A DNA stretch of 64,000 bases from Clostridia bacterium (GCA_900771085.1 CAAGMR010000060.1:1-64000), one strand, 5' to 3'. Shown: positions 26,617-35,622, numbered from the stretch's first letter. Notes: generated from the sequence alone by a model not told the origin. Program-made: numbers and translations.

Positions 26617-27440
26617 ATTAAATCTCCCAGTAGTTCTTCAAATGCTATGCCGTCTGTAACGGGGATTTTCATTTCCTCGGAGCGGGCGATTGCTTTTGCC
26701 ACAAAAGCAGATGCGCGTCTTACAGAGTTTTCAAATGGAAGTCCGTTTACGGCGTCTGCCGTTATTATAGCAGAATAAACATCTCCTGTGCCGCTGCGGT
26801 TTGGACCGGTTCGCTTTTCTGTCAGCAACAGGGGTTTCTTTCCTGCTTCAAAAACGTAGTTGCCAAGATAGTCTCCGTAATCAAGACCTGATATTACGAT
26901 TTTATCGGCACCCATCTCGTGGAGCTTCTCGCAGATTTCCAGAAGATCGTTTTCCGAAAGATTATCGCTGTATGGTCTGTCGGCCAGAACGCACGCCTCG
27001 GTAAGATTTGGCGTAAGGATGTCAGCAGCGGTTGCAAGCTTGCGCATAGACTTTGCCAGGTCCTCGGTATAGGTCTGATAAAGCTTTCCGTAGTCGCCCA
27101 TCACAGGATCAATGACAGCCAGTGTGTCTTCGGTTTTAAACATCTCCATGAAGCGAAGGCAGAGGTCTATCTGCTCCGTTGAAGCAAGGAAACCGGTATT
27201 GATGGCATTGAACTTAAGGTCGAGCTTTTTCCACTCATCCATGTAGGCAGCCATATGGTCTGTATAGTCTGTCATGAAGAAACTGTCAAACCCGGTATGG
27301 TTGGAAAATATTGCGGTTGGCAGCGGGCAGCATTGCATTTTCATTACCGAAAAAATTGGCATTGAAACCGCAATGGAGCAACGGCCAAATCCGCTGAAGT
27401 CGTTGATAACAGCGACCTTTTTCTGATTGTTGTGTGGCAT
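26613..27440 (-). CDS. Pyridoxamine/pyridoxal kinase of the PfkB/ribokinase superfamily
   Basis: These kinases phosphorylate vitamin B6 vitamers to supply PLP. The 275 aa protein starts with VAVINDFSGFGRCSI, the substrate-binding beginning of pyridoxal kinases. It has the VIDPVMGDYGKLY segment and ends with the anion-hole and catalytic motif RSGTGDVYSA. Database entries for such Firmicutes proteins read pyridoxamine kinase. It forms an operon with the radical SAM gene. A related hydroxymethylpyrimidine kinase activity is possible but less likely by motif. Confidence 0.88.
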   Translation of the reverse strand: MPHNNQKKVAVINDFSGFGRCSIAVSMPIFSVMKMQCCPLPTAIFSNHTGFDSFFMTDYTDHMAAYMDEWKKLDLKFNAINTGFLASTEQIDLCLRFMEMFKTEDTLAVIDPVMGDYGKLYQTYTEDLAKSMRKLATAADILTPNLTEACVLADRPYSDNLSENDLLEICEKLHEMGADKIVISGLDYGDYLGNYVFEAGKKPLLLTEKRTGPNRSGTGDVYSAIITADAVNGLPFENSVRRASAFVAKAIARSEEMKIPVTDGIAFEELLGDLI

Positions 27441-27544
27441 TGCTTTATGGTCCTTCCATTTTAACTGCCATAATTATACTAAAAATTGACCTTTATAAAA
27501 TAGTCAGAATATAACATCTTTTTAATACCAGATGCGCTGCGCGC

Positions 27545-27573
27545 AAAAAAAGGCCGGTGCAAAAGCACCGGCC
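27545..27573 (-). terminator. Rho-independent terminator of the epimerase gene
   Basis: Read on the - strand, GGCCGGTGC, a TTTT loop and GCACCGGCC form a perfect 9-bp stem (27552-27573 on +). It is followed by a run of seven T (27545-27551 on +). Confidence 0.95.
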
Positions 27574-27594
27574 GAATTAAACCAGAAGATTTAA

Positions 27595-28620
27595 TTATTC
27601 ACCCTTCATACCAAGGAGTTCAACGCCGTCTTCAACAACTGCGCAAGAAATCTTGATAGAATCTGTGATAGCTGCTTCGATGTCATCCGGAGTAGCACCA
27701 AGATCATGATAAGATGTCTCTGTATCGAAGAAGAGGTCGATATCCATGATGTAAGGAAGCTGCATTGGGTCCATACCTGAGTCTACGTTTCTCTTCTTGT
27801 AGTCAAGAACATAGTAAGGCATTGCCATAGCCATCATCCATGGCGGGATAGAAATAATCTTTCTGTTGTCGCCCATTCCACGAGCCTTATAAACGATCTT
27901 GAGGAATTCAGGCCACTTCATGTTGTAGCATGAAATTGGGTAGCAACGGCCGCCCTTTGTTCTCTTTGCAGCACCAACGCAAACTTCACCAACCTGGCGA
28001 ACTGTAAGCATTGCTGTACCACCTGCCGGGTAGAATGTGCATGGAAGGCTATCCATGAGGTGAAGCTGCTCAATGAGGATTGTCCATACTGGCTTACGGC
28101 CTGGCTGTGTACCGAAGATGTATGGGAGTTCGAGGATAGCAACTGCGAAGTTGTCATCAGCAAGAGAAAGAGCATATCTTTCCTGATCCATACGAGCCTT
28201 GAAGTATGGGTTTCTCTGCTCTGTCTTCATCTTTGGATAGTTCTTTGCAACGTGGGCAAAGTAAGAACCGAATACTACGCATCCTGTGTAACCGAGTTCC
28301 TTAGCCATAGGCATAAGTCTCTTAAGAGGAGCGATGTTGTACTGATAGTACTTGTCGTAAACAGGAGCCGGGAACTCTGCTCTCTCGTCAACGCCTGCAG
28401 CGTAGATGAGGTAGTCGAAGCCTGTCATGAGGTCCTTGAGCTCTTCGTCTGTGCACTTGTTAACATCCTGGAAAATGATTTCCATTTCTTCTGGGAGTGG
28501 AGCTCCTGCCGGAAGAGGTGGAAGTGCGAGTGTGCGAACTTCGTCACCCTGCTTAATGAACTGTTCTGCAGCAGATGAACCGAGAAGGCCTGTTCCGCCT
28601 ATCATAAATACTTTTGCCAT
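27595..28620 (-). CDS. NAD-dependent epimerase/dehydratase family protein
   Basis: The 341 aa protein is an extended short-chain dehydrogenase. GGTGLLG at residues 8-14 is the Rossmann NAD-binding glycine motif, followed by IFQDVNKCTD and LIYAAGVD. A YxxxK-like catalytic pair is not obvious: the segment FGSYFAHVAK may hold it. Codon use is as biased as in the ribosomal genes, which suggests strong expression. It stands alone, with a strong promoter and a strong terminator. The substrate, whether a nucleotide sugar or another alcohol, is not recognisable. Confidence 0.82.
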   Translation of the reverse strand: MAKVFMIGGTGLLGSSAAEQFIKQGDEVRTLALPPLPAGAPLPEEMEIIFQDVNKCTDEELKDLMTGFDYLIYAAGVDERAEFPAPVYDKYYQYNIAPLKRLMPMAKELGYTGCVVFGSYFAHVAKNYPKMKTEQRNPYFKARMDQERYALSLADDNFAVAILELPYIFGTQPGRKPVWTILIEQLHLMDSLPCTFYPAGGTAMLTVRQVGEVCVGAAKRTKGGRCYPISCYNMKWPEFLKIVYKARGMGDNRKIISIPPWMMAMAMPYYVLDYKKRNVDSGMDPMQLPYIMDIDLFFDTETSYHDLGATPDDIEAAITDSIKISCAVVEDGVELLGMKGE

Positions 28621-28678
28621 TTGTGAATCTCCTTAAATTATGTGACAATAGCCACATTTTTTCATTTTGTACCCGTAT

Positions 28679-28708
28679 ATGTTACTTTTTTAGACAAAGC
28701 AGTGTCAA
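28679..28708 (-). promoter_or_regulatory. Promoter of the epimerase gene
   Basis: On the - strand a perfect TTGACA (28708-28703) and TAACAT (28684-28679) are 18 bp apart. Between it and the gene lies a dyad TGTGAC-AATA-GCCACA (about 28641-28656) that could be an operator. The rest of the 293-bp divergent gap is AT-rich and shows no gene. Confidence 0.65.
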
Positions 28709-28803
28709 TCTGTTTCAGCACTCTAAAGTATACAAATTAACAGTTTATTTTTGTGGAAACTAACAAACAACGCCTGATAGGGGTAAAGTTTAGTTGCACT
28801 TTA

Positions 28804-28832
28804 TTGAAAAAGCTGTTTATTAATGGTAATAT
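28804..28832 (+). promoter_or_regulatory. Promoter of the EF-G-like gene
   Basis: TTGAAA at 28804-28809 and TAATAT at 28827-28832 are separated by 17 bp, about 80 nt upstream of the start codon. Confidence 0.55.
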
Positions 28833-28913
28833 TGTTACAGTATTTTTAAGAAATACACCAGTTTTTGTGTAAAATTATCAAAAGAACCGAAACTATTAAA
28901 GGGGGTCCTAATA

Positions 28914-30980
28914 TTGAAAACCTACAATTCAAAAAACATCCGAAACATTGCGGTAGCGGGTCATGCCGGCAGAGGTAAGACCACGCTGTGTGAAGCTATG
29001 CTGTATACAGCCGGAGCAACAAACCGTTTTGGCAGCGTTGCTGAAGGCACAACTGTTATGGACTATGACCCGGAAGAAAAGACACGTAAAGTCAGCCTTC
29101 AGAGTGCAGTAGCCTGCCTTGAATGGAATGACGTAAAAATCAACCTTATTGACACCCCAGGTCTTTTTGACTTTGCAGGCGGCCTTTCTGAAGGCGCAAG
29201 AGCAGCAGGTTGCATGCTCATCGTTACAGATGCAGAGAAAGCAAAATATGATGTAGGTGCAGAAAAAGCTTTCCAGGCTGCGGAATATCGTTCGGTATCA
29301 AAGATTTTTGTTATTAATAAAACCGATGCAGAAAACGCTAACTTCGGTAACGTTTTCGATGCTCTTCAGGAAGTACACGGCAACAAGCTCTGCCCTGTAG
29401 TAGTTCCATTCATCGAAGACAATCAGATCAGATGCCTTGTAAATCTTTCACAGAACAAGGCTTATGAATACAAAGACGGTAAATCAGTAGAAGTACCTAT
29501 GCCACAGAGTGACAAGCTCGAAAGATATCGTGACATGTTCAACGAAGCTGTTGCAACAACAAGCGATGAACTTATGGAAAAGTACTTCGAAGGTGAACCA
29601 TTCACAGAGGTTGAGGCTCTTACAGGTCTTCTTTCAGGTGTTGTTGACGGTACAGTATACCCTGTATACTCCTGCTCTGCTCAGCAGCTTGAAGGTATCG
29701 ATCTTCTCCTCAACGGTCTTGTTAACCTCGGACCATCAGCTCTTTCCAAGACAGGTGAAACAGGCACAGACTCAGACGGTAACGACGTTGTTCTTCCTTG
29801 TGATCCTGAAGGTCCTCTTGCAGCTATCTGCTTCAAGACGGTTGCTGACCCGTTTGTTGGAAAGCTTTCTTATATCAAAGTTATTTCAGGTAAGATTACT
29901 GCCGAAACTCCTGCATACTGTGCAAGAACAGGCGAGAGCGAGAGAATGGGTAAGATTTCCGTTCCACACGGCGGTACATTTGAAGAGAGCAAGGAAATTA
30001 CAGCAGGCGATATCGCTGTAGTATCAAAGCTCGCAGGCATAAAGACAGGCGACACTATCTGCTCAAAGGACAACGTTATTTATCTTCGCAGACTTGACCT
30101 TCAGACACCTTGCCTTCCAATGGCAGTTTCCGGTACAAAGAAGGGTGAGGAAGAGAAGATTGCTCAGGGTCTCTTACGTCTTATGGAAGAGGACCCAACA
30201 ATTTCTTTCGTAACCAACAAGGAAACAAAGGAACAGATTCTTTCCGGCCTTGGTGAACAGCATATCGATGTTATCATCACAAAGCTTAAGTCAAAGTTTG
30301 GCGTAGATGTTGTTCTTTCACAGCCAAAGGTTGCTTATCGCGAAGCAATCAGAAGCAAGGTTGAAGTACAGGGTAAGTTTAAGAAGCAGTCCGGCGGACA
30401 TGGCCAGTATGGTGATGTATGGATCCGCTTCGAGCCAACAGAGGCTGAAGGTCTCGTATTTGGCGAAGAAGTATTCGGCGGCGCCGTTCCAAAGAACTTC
30501 TTCCCTGCAGTTGAAAAGGGACTTCAGGATGCCATCAAGACAGGTGTTCTTGCAGGATACCCTATGGTAGGACTTAAGGCTACTCTCTATGATGGTTCTT
30601 ATCATCCTGTTGACTCCTCAGAAATGGCCTTCAAGACAGCTGCTTCTCTCGCTTACAAGGAAGGTATGCCAAAGGCTACACCTGTTCTCATGGAACCTAT
30701 CGTTAATCTTCAGATTTCTATTCCTGACGACAACATGGGCGATATCATGGGCGATGTTACAAAGCGTCGCGGCAGAGTACTCGGTATGGAACCGGACCCG
30801 ACAAAGGCCGGAGCTCAGATACTCACAGCAGAAGTTCCTGAAGCTGAGATTACAGATTTCCCTACAGTATTGAGATCTGTAACTCGTGGACGCGGTTCTT
30901 TCACAAAGGAATTTGCCCGTTATGAGGACGTACCTGCTCCTATTGCTCAAAAAATTATTGACGCGGCGAAGGCTCAGTAA
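28914..30980 (+). CDS. Elongation factor G-like translational GTPase (EF-G2 type)
   Basis: The 688 aa protein has all EF-G domains but belongs to the divergent second-copy type found in many Clostridia. G1 is GHAGRGKT (16-23), G3 DTPG (80-83) and G4 NKTD (135-138). Domain IV and V segments (SGGHGQYGDVWIRFEP, MGDIMGDVTKRRGRV) are intact. Translation starts at a TTG preceded by GGGGGT, and no upstream ATG fits. The main fusA is expected elsewhere, with rpsL-rpsG-tuf. Whether it works in translocation, ribosome recycling or stress is not known. It has its own promoter and terminator. Confidence 0.9.
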   Translation: MKTYNSKNIRNIAVAGHAGRGKTTLCEAMLYTAGATNRFGSVAEGTTVMDYDPEEKTRKVSLQSAVACLEWNDVKINLIDTPGLFDFAGGLSEGARAAGCMLIVTDAEKAKYDVGAEKAFQAAEYRSVSKIFVINKTDAENANFGNVFDALQEVHGNKLCPVVVPFIEDNQIRCLVNLSQNKAYEYKDGKSVEVPMPQSDKLERYRDMFNEAVATTSDELMEKYFEGEPFTEVEALTGLLSGVVDGTVYPVYSCSAQQLEGIDLLLNGLVNLGPSALSKTGETGTDSDGNDVVLPCDPEGPLAAICFKTVADPFVGKLSYIKVISGKITAETPAYCARTGESERMGKISVPHGGTFEESKEITAGDIAVVSKLAGIKTGDTICSKDNVIYLRRLDLQTPCLPMAVSGTKKGEEEKIAQGLLRLMEEDPTISFVTNKETKEQILSGLGEQHIDVIITKLKSKFGVDVVLSQPKVAYREAIRSKVEVQGKFKKQSGGHGQYGDVWIRFEPTEAEGLVFGEEVFGGAVPKNFFPAVEKGLQDAIKTGVLAGYPMVGLKATLYDGSYHPVDSSEMAFKTAASLAYKEGMPKATPVLMEPIVNLQISIPDDNMGDIMGDVTKRRGRVLGMEPDPTKAGAQILTAEVPEAEITDFPTVLRSVTRGRGSFTKEFARYEDVPAPIAQKIIDAAKAQ

Positions 30981-31011
30981 TAAAATTTAATTAGAAACAG
31001 GAAATCTTTTT

Positions 31012-31067
31012 CCCTCAACCGCCACTTTTTGGGTGTTTTTCTTAAAGAGCGGTTGAGGGTTTTTTTA
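31012..31067 (+). terminator. Rho-independent terminator after the EF-G-like gene
   Basis: CCCTCAACCGC (31012-31022) pairs perfectly with GCGGTTGAGGG (31049-31059) across a 26-nt loop, followed by about eight T. Confidence 0.93.
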
Positions 31068-31084
31068 AGTTTTTTGGAGGATTT

Positions 31085-31630
31085 ATGGAAGTTGCAGTTC
31101 TTTATACATCAGGTACAGGCTTCACAAGAAAATATGCAAATTTTATAGCTGATGTCTTAAAGTGTGACATTTTTGAACTCGAAAATGTCAGCAGAGATGA
31201 CATGCAGAAATACCCTCTCGTAATCTACGGCGGCTGGGTCCGCGGCGGAATTATAGAAGGACTTGATGCTGCGCGATCAATGGCACGTGGCAAGCTTTTC
31301 GTTTTTGCTGTCGGCGCTTCTCCTTCAAGTTCAACTCTTGCTGCATCACTGAGAGAAAAGAATGGCTTAACAGAGATACCATTCTTTTATTTTGAAGGCG
31401 GCCTTCGCATGGAACGTCTTGGCTATGGCTCAAAGAGAGCCCTTGAAATGTATAAAAATGCATTGAAAAAAGCGTCATATGAAAGCCTTGATTCCAACCA
31501 GCAGTTCTTCCTCAACAATATTGGAAGATCATTCGACCACTCTTCAAAGGAAGAGACTTATGACCTTATTAAAAAGGTAGACCTGCTCAGAAAAACAAGA
31601 CCGGACAGCAGCACCTGGTTCGAGGTTTAA
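31085..31630 (+). CDS. Flavodoxin-like domain protein
   Basis: The 181 aa protein begins with VAVLYTSGTGFTRKYANFIAD, the FMN phosphate-binding loop pattern T/S-x-T-G-x-T of flavodoxins, followed by LVIYGGWVRGG, where an aromatic residue usually stacks on the flavin. It resembles protoporphyrinogen oxidase HemG-like and other flavodoxin-domain proteins, but the C-terminal half does not match a subfamily I can name. A TTTGGAGG lies before the start. The stop is one base before a FliB-family gene, so the three following genes probably form an operon with it. Confidence 0.8.
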   Translation: MEVAVLYTSGTGFTRKYANFIADVLKCDIFELENVSRDDMQKYPLVIYGGWVRGGIIEGLDAARSMARGKLFVFAVGASPSSSTLAASLREKNGLTEIPFFYFEGGLRMERLGYGSKRALEMYKNALKKASYESLDSNQQFFLNNIGRSFDHSSKEETYDLIKKVDLLRKTRPDSSTWFEV

Positions 31631-31631
31631 T

Positions 31632-32606
31632 ATGGCTTTTAAACAATATCCAAACTACTATACCGACTTCTCTTGCATTGCCGGTGAATGTACGGAAACC
31701 TGCTGCGCAGGCTGGGAAGTTGACCTCGATGAAGAGGCACTGTTTTACTATCAGAACATTGCTCCGGCGCCATTTGGCGACGTTATAAGATCTCATATCG
31801 CAGAGACACCTGATGGGGGCTACTGCTTCCCGCTTCGCGAGAATGGCCGCTGCCCTTTCCTTAACGATGACAACCTCTGCGATATCATAATTAACCTTGG
31901 CGAAACACGCATATGCCGCACATGCACAGAGCATCCGCGCTTTGTTGTCGAGGTTGATGATTTCACTCAGCTTGACTTAAGCCTTTCCTGCCCGGAGGCG
32001 GCAAGACTTTTCTTTGATGACGACCTCGAGTTTTCGGTAGTAACCGAGACATTCGAGGATGAGTTTGAACTGGACGATGCAGAGTCATACGAAGATAACG
32101 AGGAGTTTATGGAATGCCTTAATCTTCAGCGCGACAGCCTGAAGATTCTCGGGGACAGAAGCCTGTCGCTAACAGAACGCATAGAAAACCTTGGGGCAAT
32201 TCCTCACGATACCGATGAGGAGCTTCTTAACCTTCTGACTTGCATGGATAAACTCGATGGACGCTGGGAGGCGGACATGGAGCTTATGAACAGACACGTG
32301 AAGGCAATCGGTGCCGACGGGGACCGGTTCATAGAGGAAAACCGTGCATTTCTTGAGAAAAATTTCGAGAAGATAAGCATGTATCTTGCATTCAGATATT
32401 TCCCGGATGCCTACTATGATGGAGACCCGCAGTATGGACTTAATATGATAGTTCGCAGCCTTCATCTCATTTATCTTCTGACTTTTTCCAGATGGCGCGA
32501 AAAGGGTGAGCTCACTCTGACTGAGTTTAAGGATATCTGTCATTCCTACTCAAAAGAGGTTGAGCACGACGAAAACAATATCAGAGCCTTAAAAGGGCTT
32601 TCATAA
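31632..32606 (+). CDS. FliB-family (flagellin lysine N-methylase-like) protein, copy 1
   Basis: FliB methylates lysines of flagellin in Salmonella. Related proteins occur widely in Clostridia and are annotated after it. The N-terminal cluster C15-x4-C20-x3-C24-C25 (FSCIAGECTETCC) and the additional cysteines at 65, 74, 83, 95, 98 and 120 form the putative metal or Fe-S binding part, with PEAARL after the last one. The protein has 324 aa, and the C-terminal half is helical. No flagellar gene is in the window. A paralogue follows after 14 nt. The methylase activity is not demonstrated for this branch. Confidence 0.82.
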   Translation: MAFKQYPNYYTDFSCIAGECTETCCAGWEVDLDEEALFYYQNIAPAPFGDVIRSHIAETPDGGYCFPLRENGRCPFLNDDNLCDIIINLGETRICRTCTEHPRFVVEVDDFTQLDLSLSCPEAARLFFDDDLEFSVVTETFEDEFELDDAESYEDNEEFMECLNLQRDSLKILGDRSLSLTERIENLGAIPHDTDEELLNLLTCMDKLDGRWEADMELMNRHVKAIGADGDRFIEENRAFLEKNFEKISMYLAFRYFPDAYYDGDPQYGLNMIVRSLHLIYLLTFSRWREKGELTLTEFKDICHSYSKEVEHDENNIRALKGLS

Positions 32607-32620
32607 AGGAGACAGCTTTA

Positions 32621-33664
32621 ATGGCTTTTATCGACACGGATACCATAGGTACCCAGAACAGAATTACAGTTGATACCCCAACCTACTACAAGGATTTCGA
32701 GTGCAGAGCGGGCGACTGTGAAGACACCTGCTGCAAGGGCAAAAATGTATTTGTCCCGGATGCAACTTACTTCAAGATGCTGACAGTCAGGGAGGACTTT
32801 GGAGAGGAACTGAGAGCAGCTATTGAAAAGAGCGAAGGCGAGGCATACATACAGTTCAATGATGAACAGGTATGCCCATTCCTTTCATCATGCGGCCGCT
32901 GCCGCATTCAGGAGGAAATGGACGCAAGCCTTATGCCAAAGGAATGCATTGAAAAACCAAGAAGCATCGTAAGAGTAGGCGAATATGAGCAGAGAGACCT
33001 GTCTCTCCTTTGCCCGGAGAGCGGCAGACTTCTTTTTAACAGAGATGAGGAGTTTGATAATGACACAGAAGAAATTTCTGTGGAGGTTGATCCTGAAGAG
33101 CGCAAGCTTGCATTCTTTGAAACTGATTATCTCGATGCCATCGTTGACCTTAGAGACAGACTTATAGCTGTTATGGGAAATGATGATATTCCATTTGCAA
33201 AGAGACTCTCTCTTCTTAAAACCGTATTGGCATCTGCAAATGACGGAGTTCTTGAAGATGCAGATCTCAGCATTCCTGAGATTGAGCTGGAAGATATTTT
33301 AAATGAGCTTGCAGATTTAAAGAGCGGAGAAAAGAGATTCTATTATCTTATTGGTGACATCAGAAACTATGGTAATGAAAAGATAACAGATCCTGCTGTT
33401 CTTTCTGACCTTGAGTTTTACATGGGCAGACTTATGTGTTATTACATTTATCACTATGCTGTCTGCGCATTCTTTGATGGTGACATTTCTTATGAAATCA
33501 ACATCATTTATAAGAGTATCCGATTCCTTTATGCTGCATTTGCAGCCTGCTATGCAAAGAATGGAAGCTTCAGCGATGCTGACGCAATCCGCATAGCGTC
33601 AATATATGCAAGACATATTGAAACCGAAAAAGGAAATGAAAATCACTTAAAGTGTATTTATTAA
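32621..33664 (+). CDS. FliB-family (flagellin lysine N-methylase-like) protein, copy 2
   Basis: This 347 aa paralogue of the preceding gene has the same cysteine pattern, C28-x4-C33-x3-C37-C38 (FECRAGDCEDTCC), followed by CPFLSSCGRC, PKECIEKPR and CPESGRLLF. Sequence between the motifs has diverged strongly, so the duplication is not recent. The N-terminus has about 13 more residues than copy 1. The start follows AAAGGAGACAG. It is the last gene of the flavodoxin-FliB-FliB group. Desulfoferrodoxin follows after a structured gap and may be transcribed with it. Confidence 0.8.
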   Translation: MAFIDTDTIGTQNRITVDTPTYYKDFECRAGDCEDTCCKGKNVFVPDATYFKMLTVREDFGEELRAAIEKSEGEAYIQFNDEQVCPFLSSCGRCRIQEEMDASLMPKECIEKPRSIVRVGEYEQRDLSLLCPESGRLLFNRDEEFDNDTEEISVEVDPEERKLAFFETDYLDAIVDLRDRLIAVMGNDDIPFAKRLSLLKTVLASANDGVLEDADLSIPEIELEDILNELADLKSGEKRFYYLIGDIRNYGNEKITDPAVLSDLEFYMGRLMCYYIYHYAVCAFFDGDISYEINIIYKSIRFLYAAFAACYAKNGSFSDADAIRIASIYARHIETEKGNENHLKCIY

Positions 33665-33691
33665 CAGGAGACAACATGTAAAAAATGTGCT

Positions 33692-33750
33692 AATATTACC
33701 TTGAGGACGCTATGGCACGACCTCAAGCAAATTTACCAGGAGGTAATATT
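33692..33750 (+). promoter_or_regulatory. Leader hairpin that can cover the desulfoferrodoxin ribosome binding site
   Basis: AATATTACC (33692-33700) is the exact reverse complement of GGTAATATT (33742-33750), and TTGAGG (33701-33706) that of CCTCAA (33721-33726). Together they build a two-part stem with a bulge on the 3' side. The AGGAGG Shine-Dalgarno (33738-33743) lies at the edge of the 3' arm, directly before the ATG at 33751. Opening of this stem could control translation. The trigger is unknown. Confidence 0.6.
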
Positions 33751-34122
33751 ATGACATTTTACAAATGTGAGAAATGTGGAGCAATTGCTACGTTTCTTAA
33801 AGGTAGCTGTGCCCTCAAATGCTGCGATGAGGATATGATTATTCTCGACGCAAATGAAAGTGACGGAGCAGGGGAAAAACACGTTCCTGCCGTAACAGTT
33901 AACGGAAATACTGTTTATGTCCAGATAGGAGAGGTTGCTCATCCTATGCTTGAAGAGCATCACATTGAGCTTATCGCTCTTGAGACTGAACAGGGCATTC
34001 AGGTTAAGTATCTTAAACCTGGTGAAGCGCCAGATGCATATTTCGCTCTGGCTGAAGGAGATAGAGTAATTGCAGTATATGAACACTGCAATATTCACGG
34101 CCTCTGGAAAATCGTATTATAA
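33751..34122 (+). CDS. dfx: Desulfoferrodoxin (superoxide reductase)
   Basis: Desulfoferrodoxin reduces superoxide to hydrogen peroxide in anaerobes. The protein has 123 aa. The N-terminal rubredoxin-like centre is present as CEKC and the CC pair in LKCC. The catalytic Fe(His)4Cys centre is visible through EKHVPAV, HPMLEEHHIE and CNIHGLWK. I chose the ATG after AGGAGG. An in-frame ATG 39 nt earlier lies within the leader stem. The two-iron form is indicated by the four N-terminal cysteines. It ends in a strong terminator. Its place beside FliB-like and flavodoxin-like genes may indicate a redox-linked group. Confidence 0.94.
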   Translation: MTFYKCEKCGAIATFLKGSCALKCCDEDMIILDANESDGAGEKHVPAVTVNGNTVYVQIGEVAHPMLEEHHIELIALETEQGIQVKYLKPGEAPDAYFALAEGDRVIAVYEHCNIHGLWKIVL

Positions 34123-34136
34123 AATAAAAGAGAAAA

Positions 34137-34174
34137 GCCCTGTGGCCGTCTGGCCACAGGGCGATTTTTATTTT
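34137..34174. terminator. Bidirectional terminator between dfx and pepD
   Basis: GCCCTGTGGCC (34137-34147) pairs perfectly with GGCCACAGGGC (34152-34162), with T-rich sequence on the + side and an A-rich flank that gives T on the - strand. Confidence 0.93.
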
Positions 34175-35610
34175 GCAAGCTTTTTAAGAACCTGTTCAAT
34201 CAGTTCTATTGTTTTTTCAAATGATGACAGGGACAGTTTCTCTTCGGGAGTGTGGACTCCTGTCATTGTCGGGCCAACAGAAACTACGTCAAGATCCGGA
34301 ATGGCCTCTGAGAACAGGCCGCATTCAAGTCCGGCATGAATAGCTTCGAGTTTGCATACTGTACCAAATACATCTTTTGAGCATTCTTTGAAAAGCTCCT
34401 GAATGGTGGAGTTCTCTTTCCATGCCCATCCCGGATAACGTCCGGAAACAGAAATCTCAAAACCGAGGTTTTCGGCCAGCATCTCAAAGACATTGAGGTT
34501 TTCGTCCTGAAGGGTTTTTACAGAACTTCGTGGCGCAAAAACAATGGATGCTTTGCCGTTTTCAACCTTCGCGATTCCAAGGCTTGAAGAAGTGACAACA
34601 AAGTCTTCCGGTTCAGTCATCTTGTAAAGAACACCGTTTGGAGCAAGTGTGATTGCCGAAAGGATTGCGCTGCAATCTGCAGGCGTAAGGATCTCATAAT
34701 CGCCGGACTGCACGGTTGAGTTTATCCTGATTTCCGGTTCAAAGACTCCGGTTTCAGCTTCTACGGTTTCGATATATTTTAAAATGCCATCCAGCGGTTT
34801 TGCCTCGGATGAAGCAACGATGGTTGCGTGTGCTTCACGAGGGATGGCATTGTCAGCATTTCCTCCGCAGAACTTTGAAATGAGCCATCCCGAATTCTGC
34901 GCGAATCGGAGGATTCTTGCCATAAGGCGAATGGCATTGATGCGGTTTTTGTAGATGTCCATGCCGGAGTGACCGCCTTTGAGGCCGACGATATCAATAT
35001 CAAGTGCCTCAGCGTTGCAGACAGCCTCGGTTTTCACTTCTTTATCAAATGCTATTCGCATTCCGCCGGCGCAGCTTACAGTAACGATGTTCTCATCTTC
35101 GGAGTCAATGTTAATCATCTTTTTGCCCCGGAGCTGGCTGCAGTCGATTGCAGTTGCACCGAGAAGGCCGACTTCCTCGCCGGTTGTGAAAACACATTCG
35201 AGCGGAGGGAGAGAAAGCGTATCGTTATCAAGGAAGTAGAGCATTGTTGCTACCGCAACGCCGTCATCTGCTCCGAGAGTGGTGTCATTTGCACGAAGAG
35301 TATCTCCGTCAACAATGAGGTCAAGTCCCTCGGTTTCAAAGTCATGGCCGCAGCCTTCCAGCTTTTCGCAGACCATATCAATATGTCCCTGAAGAATAAC
35401 AGGCTCGGCAGTGCAGCCGCAAGATGCCGGCTTTTTAATTATCACGTTGAGACTGTCGTCTCTGTAGTATTCAAGGCCCCTGTCCTTCGCAAACTGCACA
35501 AGGAAGTCTGAAATCTTTTCTTCTTTAAAGGAACCGCGCGGGACAGCGCTTATGTCTTCAAAGAAATGAAAGGCTTCTATATGATTGTAGCCGTTTATTT
35601 TATAATTCAT
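34168..35610 (-). CDS. pepD: Aminoacyl-histidine dipeptidase (M20C, PepD)
   Basis: PepD is a cytosolic zinc dipeptidase with broad specificity that includes carnosine-like and Xaa-His dipeptides. The 480 aa protein has the M20 metal and catalytic residues: H76 and D78 in QGHIDM, D115 in LGADDG, the E145-E146 pair in TTGEEVGLLGA and D169 in NIDSED. A lid or dimerisation domain follows with GGHSGMDI. The start is preceded by GGAGGA on the - strand. It is the last gene of a - strand group with the membrane protein, nth and the acyltransferase gene upstream. Confidence 0.95.
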   Translation of the reverse strand: MNYKINGYNHIEAFHFFEDISAVPRGSFKEEKISDFLVQFAKDRGLEYYRDDSLNVIIKKPASCGCTAEPVILQGHIDMVCEKLEGCGHDFETEGLDLIVDGDTLRANDTTLGADDGVAVATMLYFLDNDTLSLPPLECVFTTGEEVGLLGATAIDCSQLRGKKMINIDSEDENIVTVSCAGGMRIAFDKEVKTEAVCNAEALDIDIVGLKGGHSGMDIYKNRINAIRLMARILRFAQNSGWLISKFCGGNADNAIPREAHATIVASSEAKPLDGILKYIETVEAETGVFEPEIRINSTVQSGDYEILTPADCSAILSAITLAPNGVLYKMTEPEDFVVTSSSLGIAKVENGKASIVFAPRSSVKTLQDENLNVFEMLAENLGFEISVSGRYPGWAWKENSTIQELFKECSKDVFGTVCKLEAIHAGLECGLFSEAIPDLDVVSVGPTMTGVHTPEEKLSLSSFEKTIELIEQVLKKLAK

Positions 35611-35622
35611 TTCTGTCCTCCG

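Noticed and set aside
34969..35511. Open frame of 180 codons antisense to pepD, and similar long antisense frames inside leuS (6044-6703), the epimerase gene (28060-28578) and nadD-yqeK
   Set aside because: All overlap genes with complete family motifs, lack Shine-Dalgarno sites and show no protein family features.
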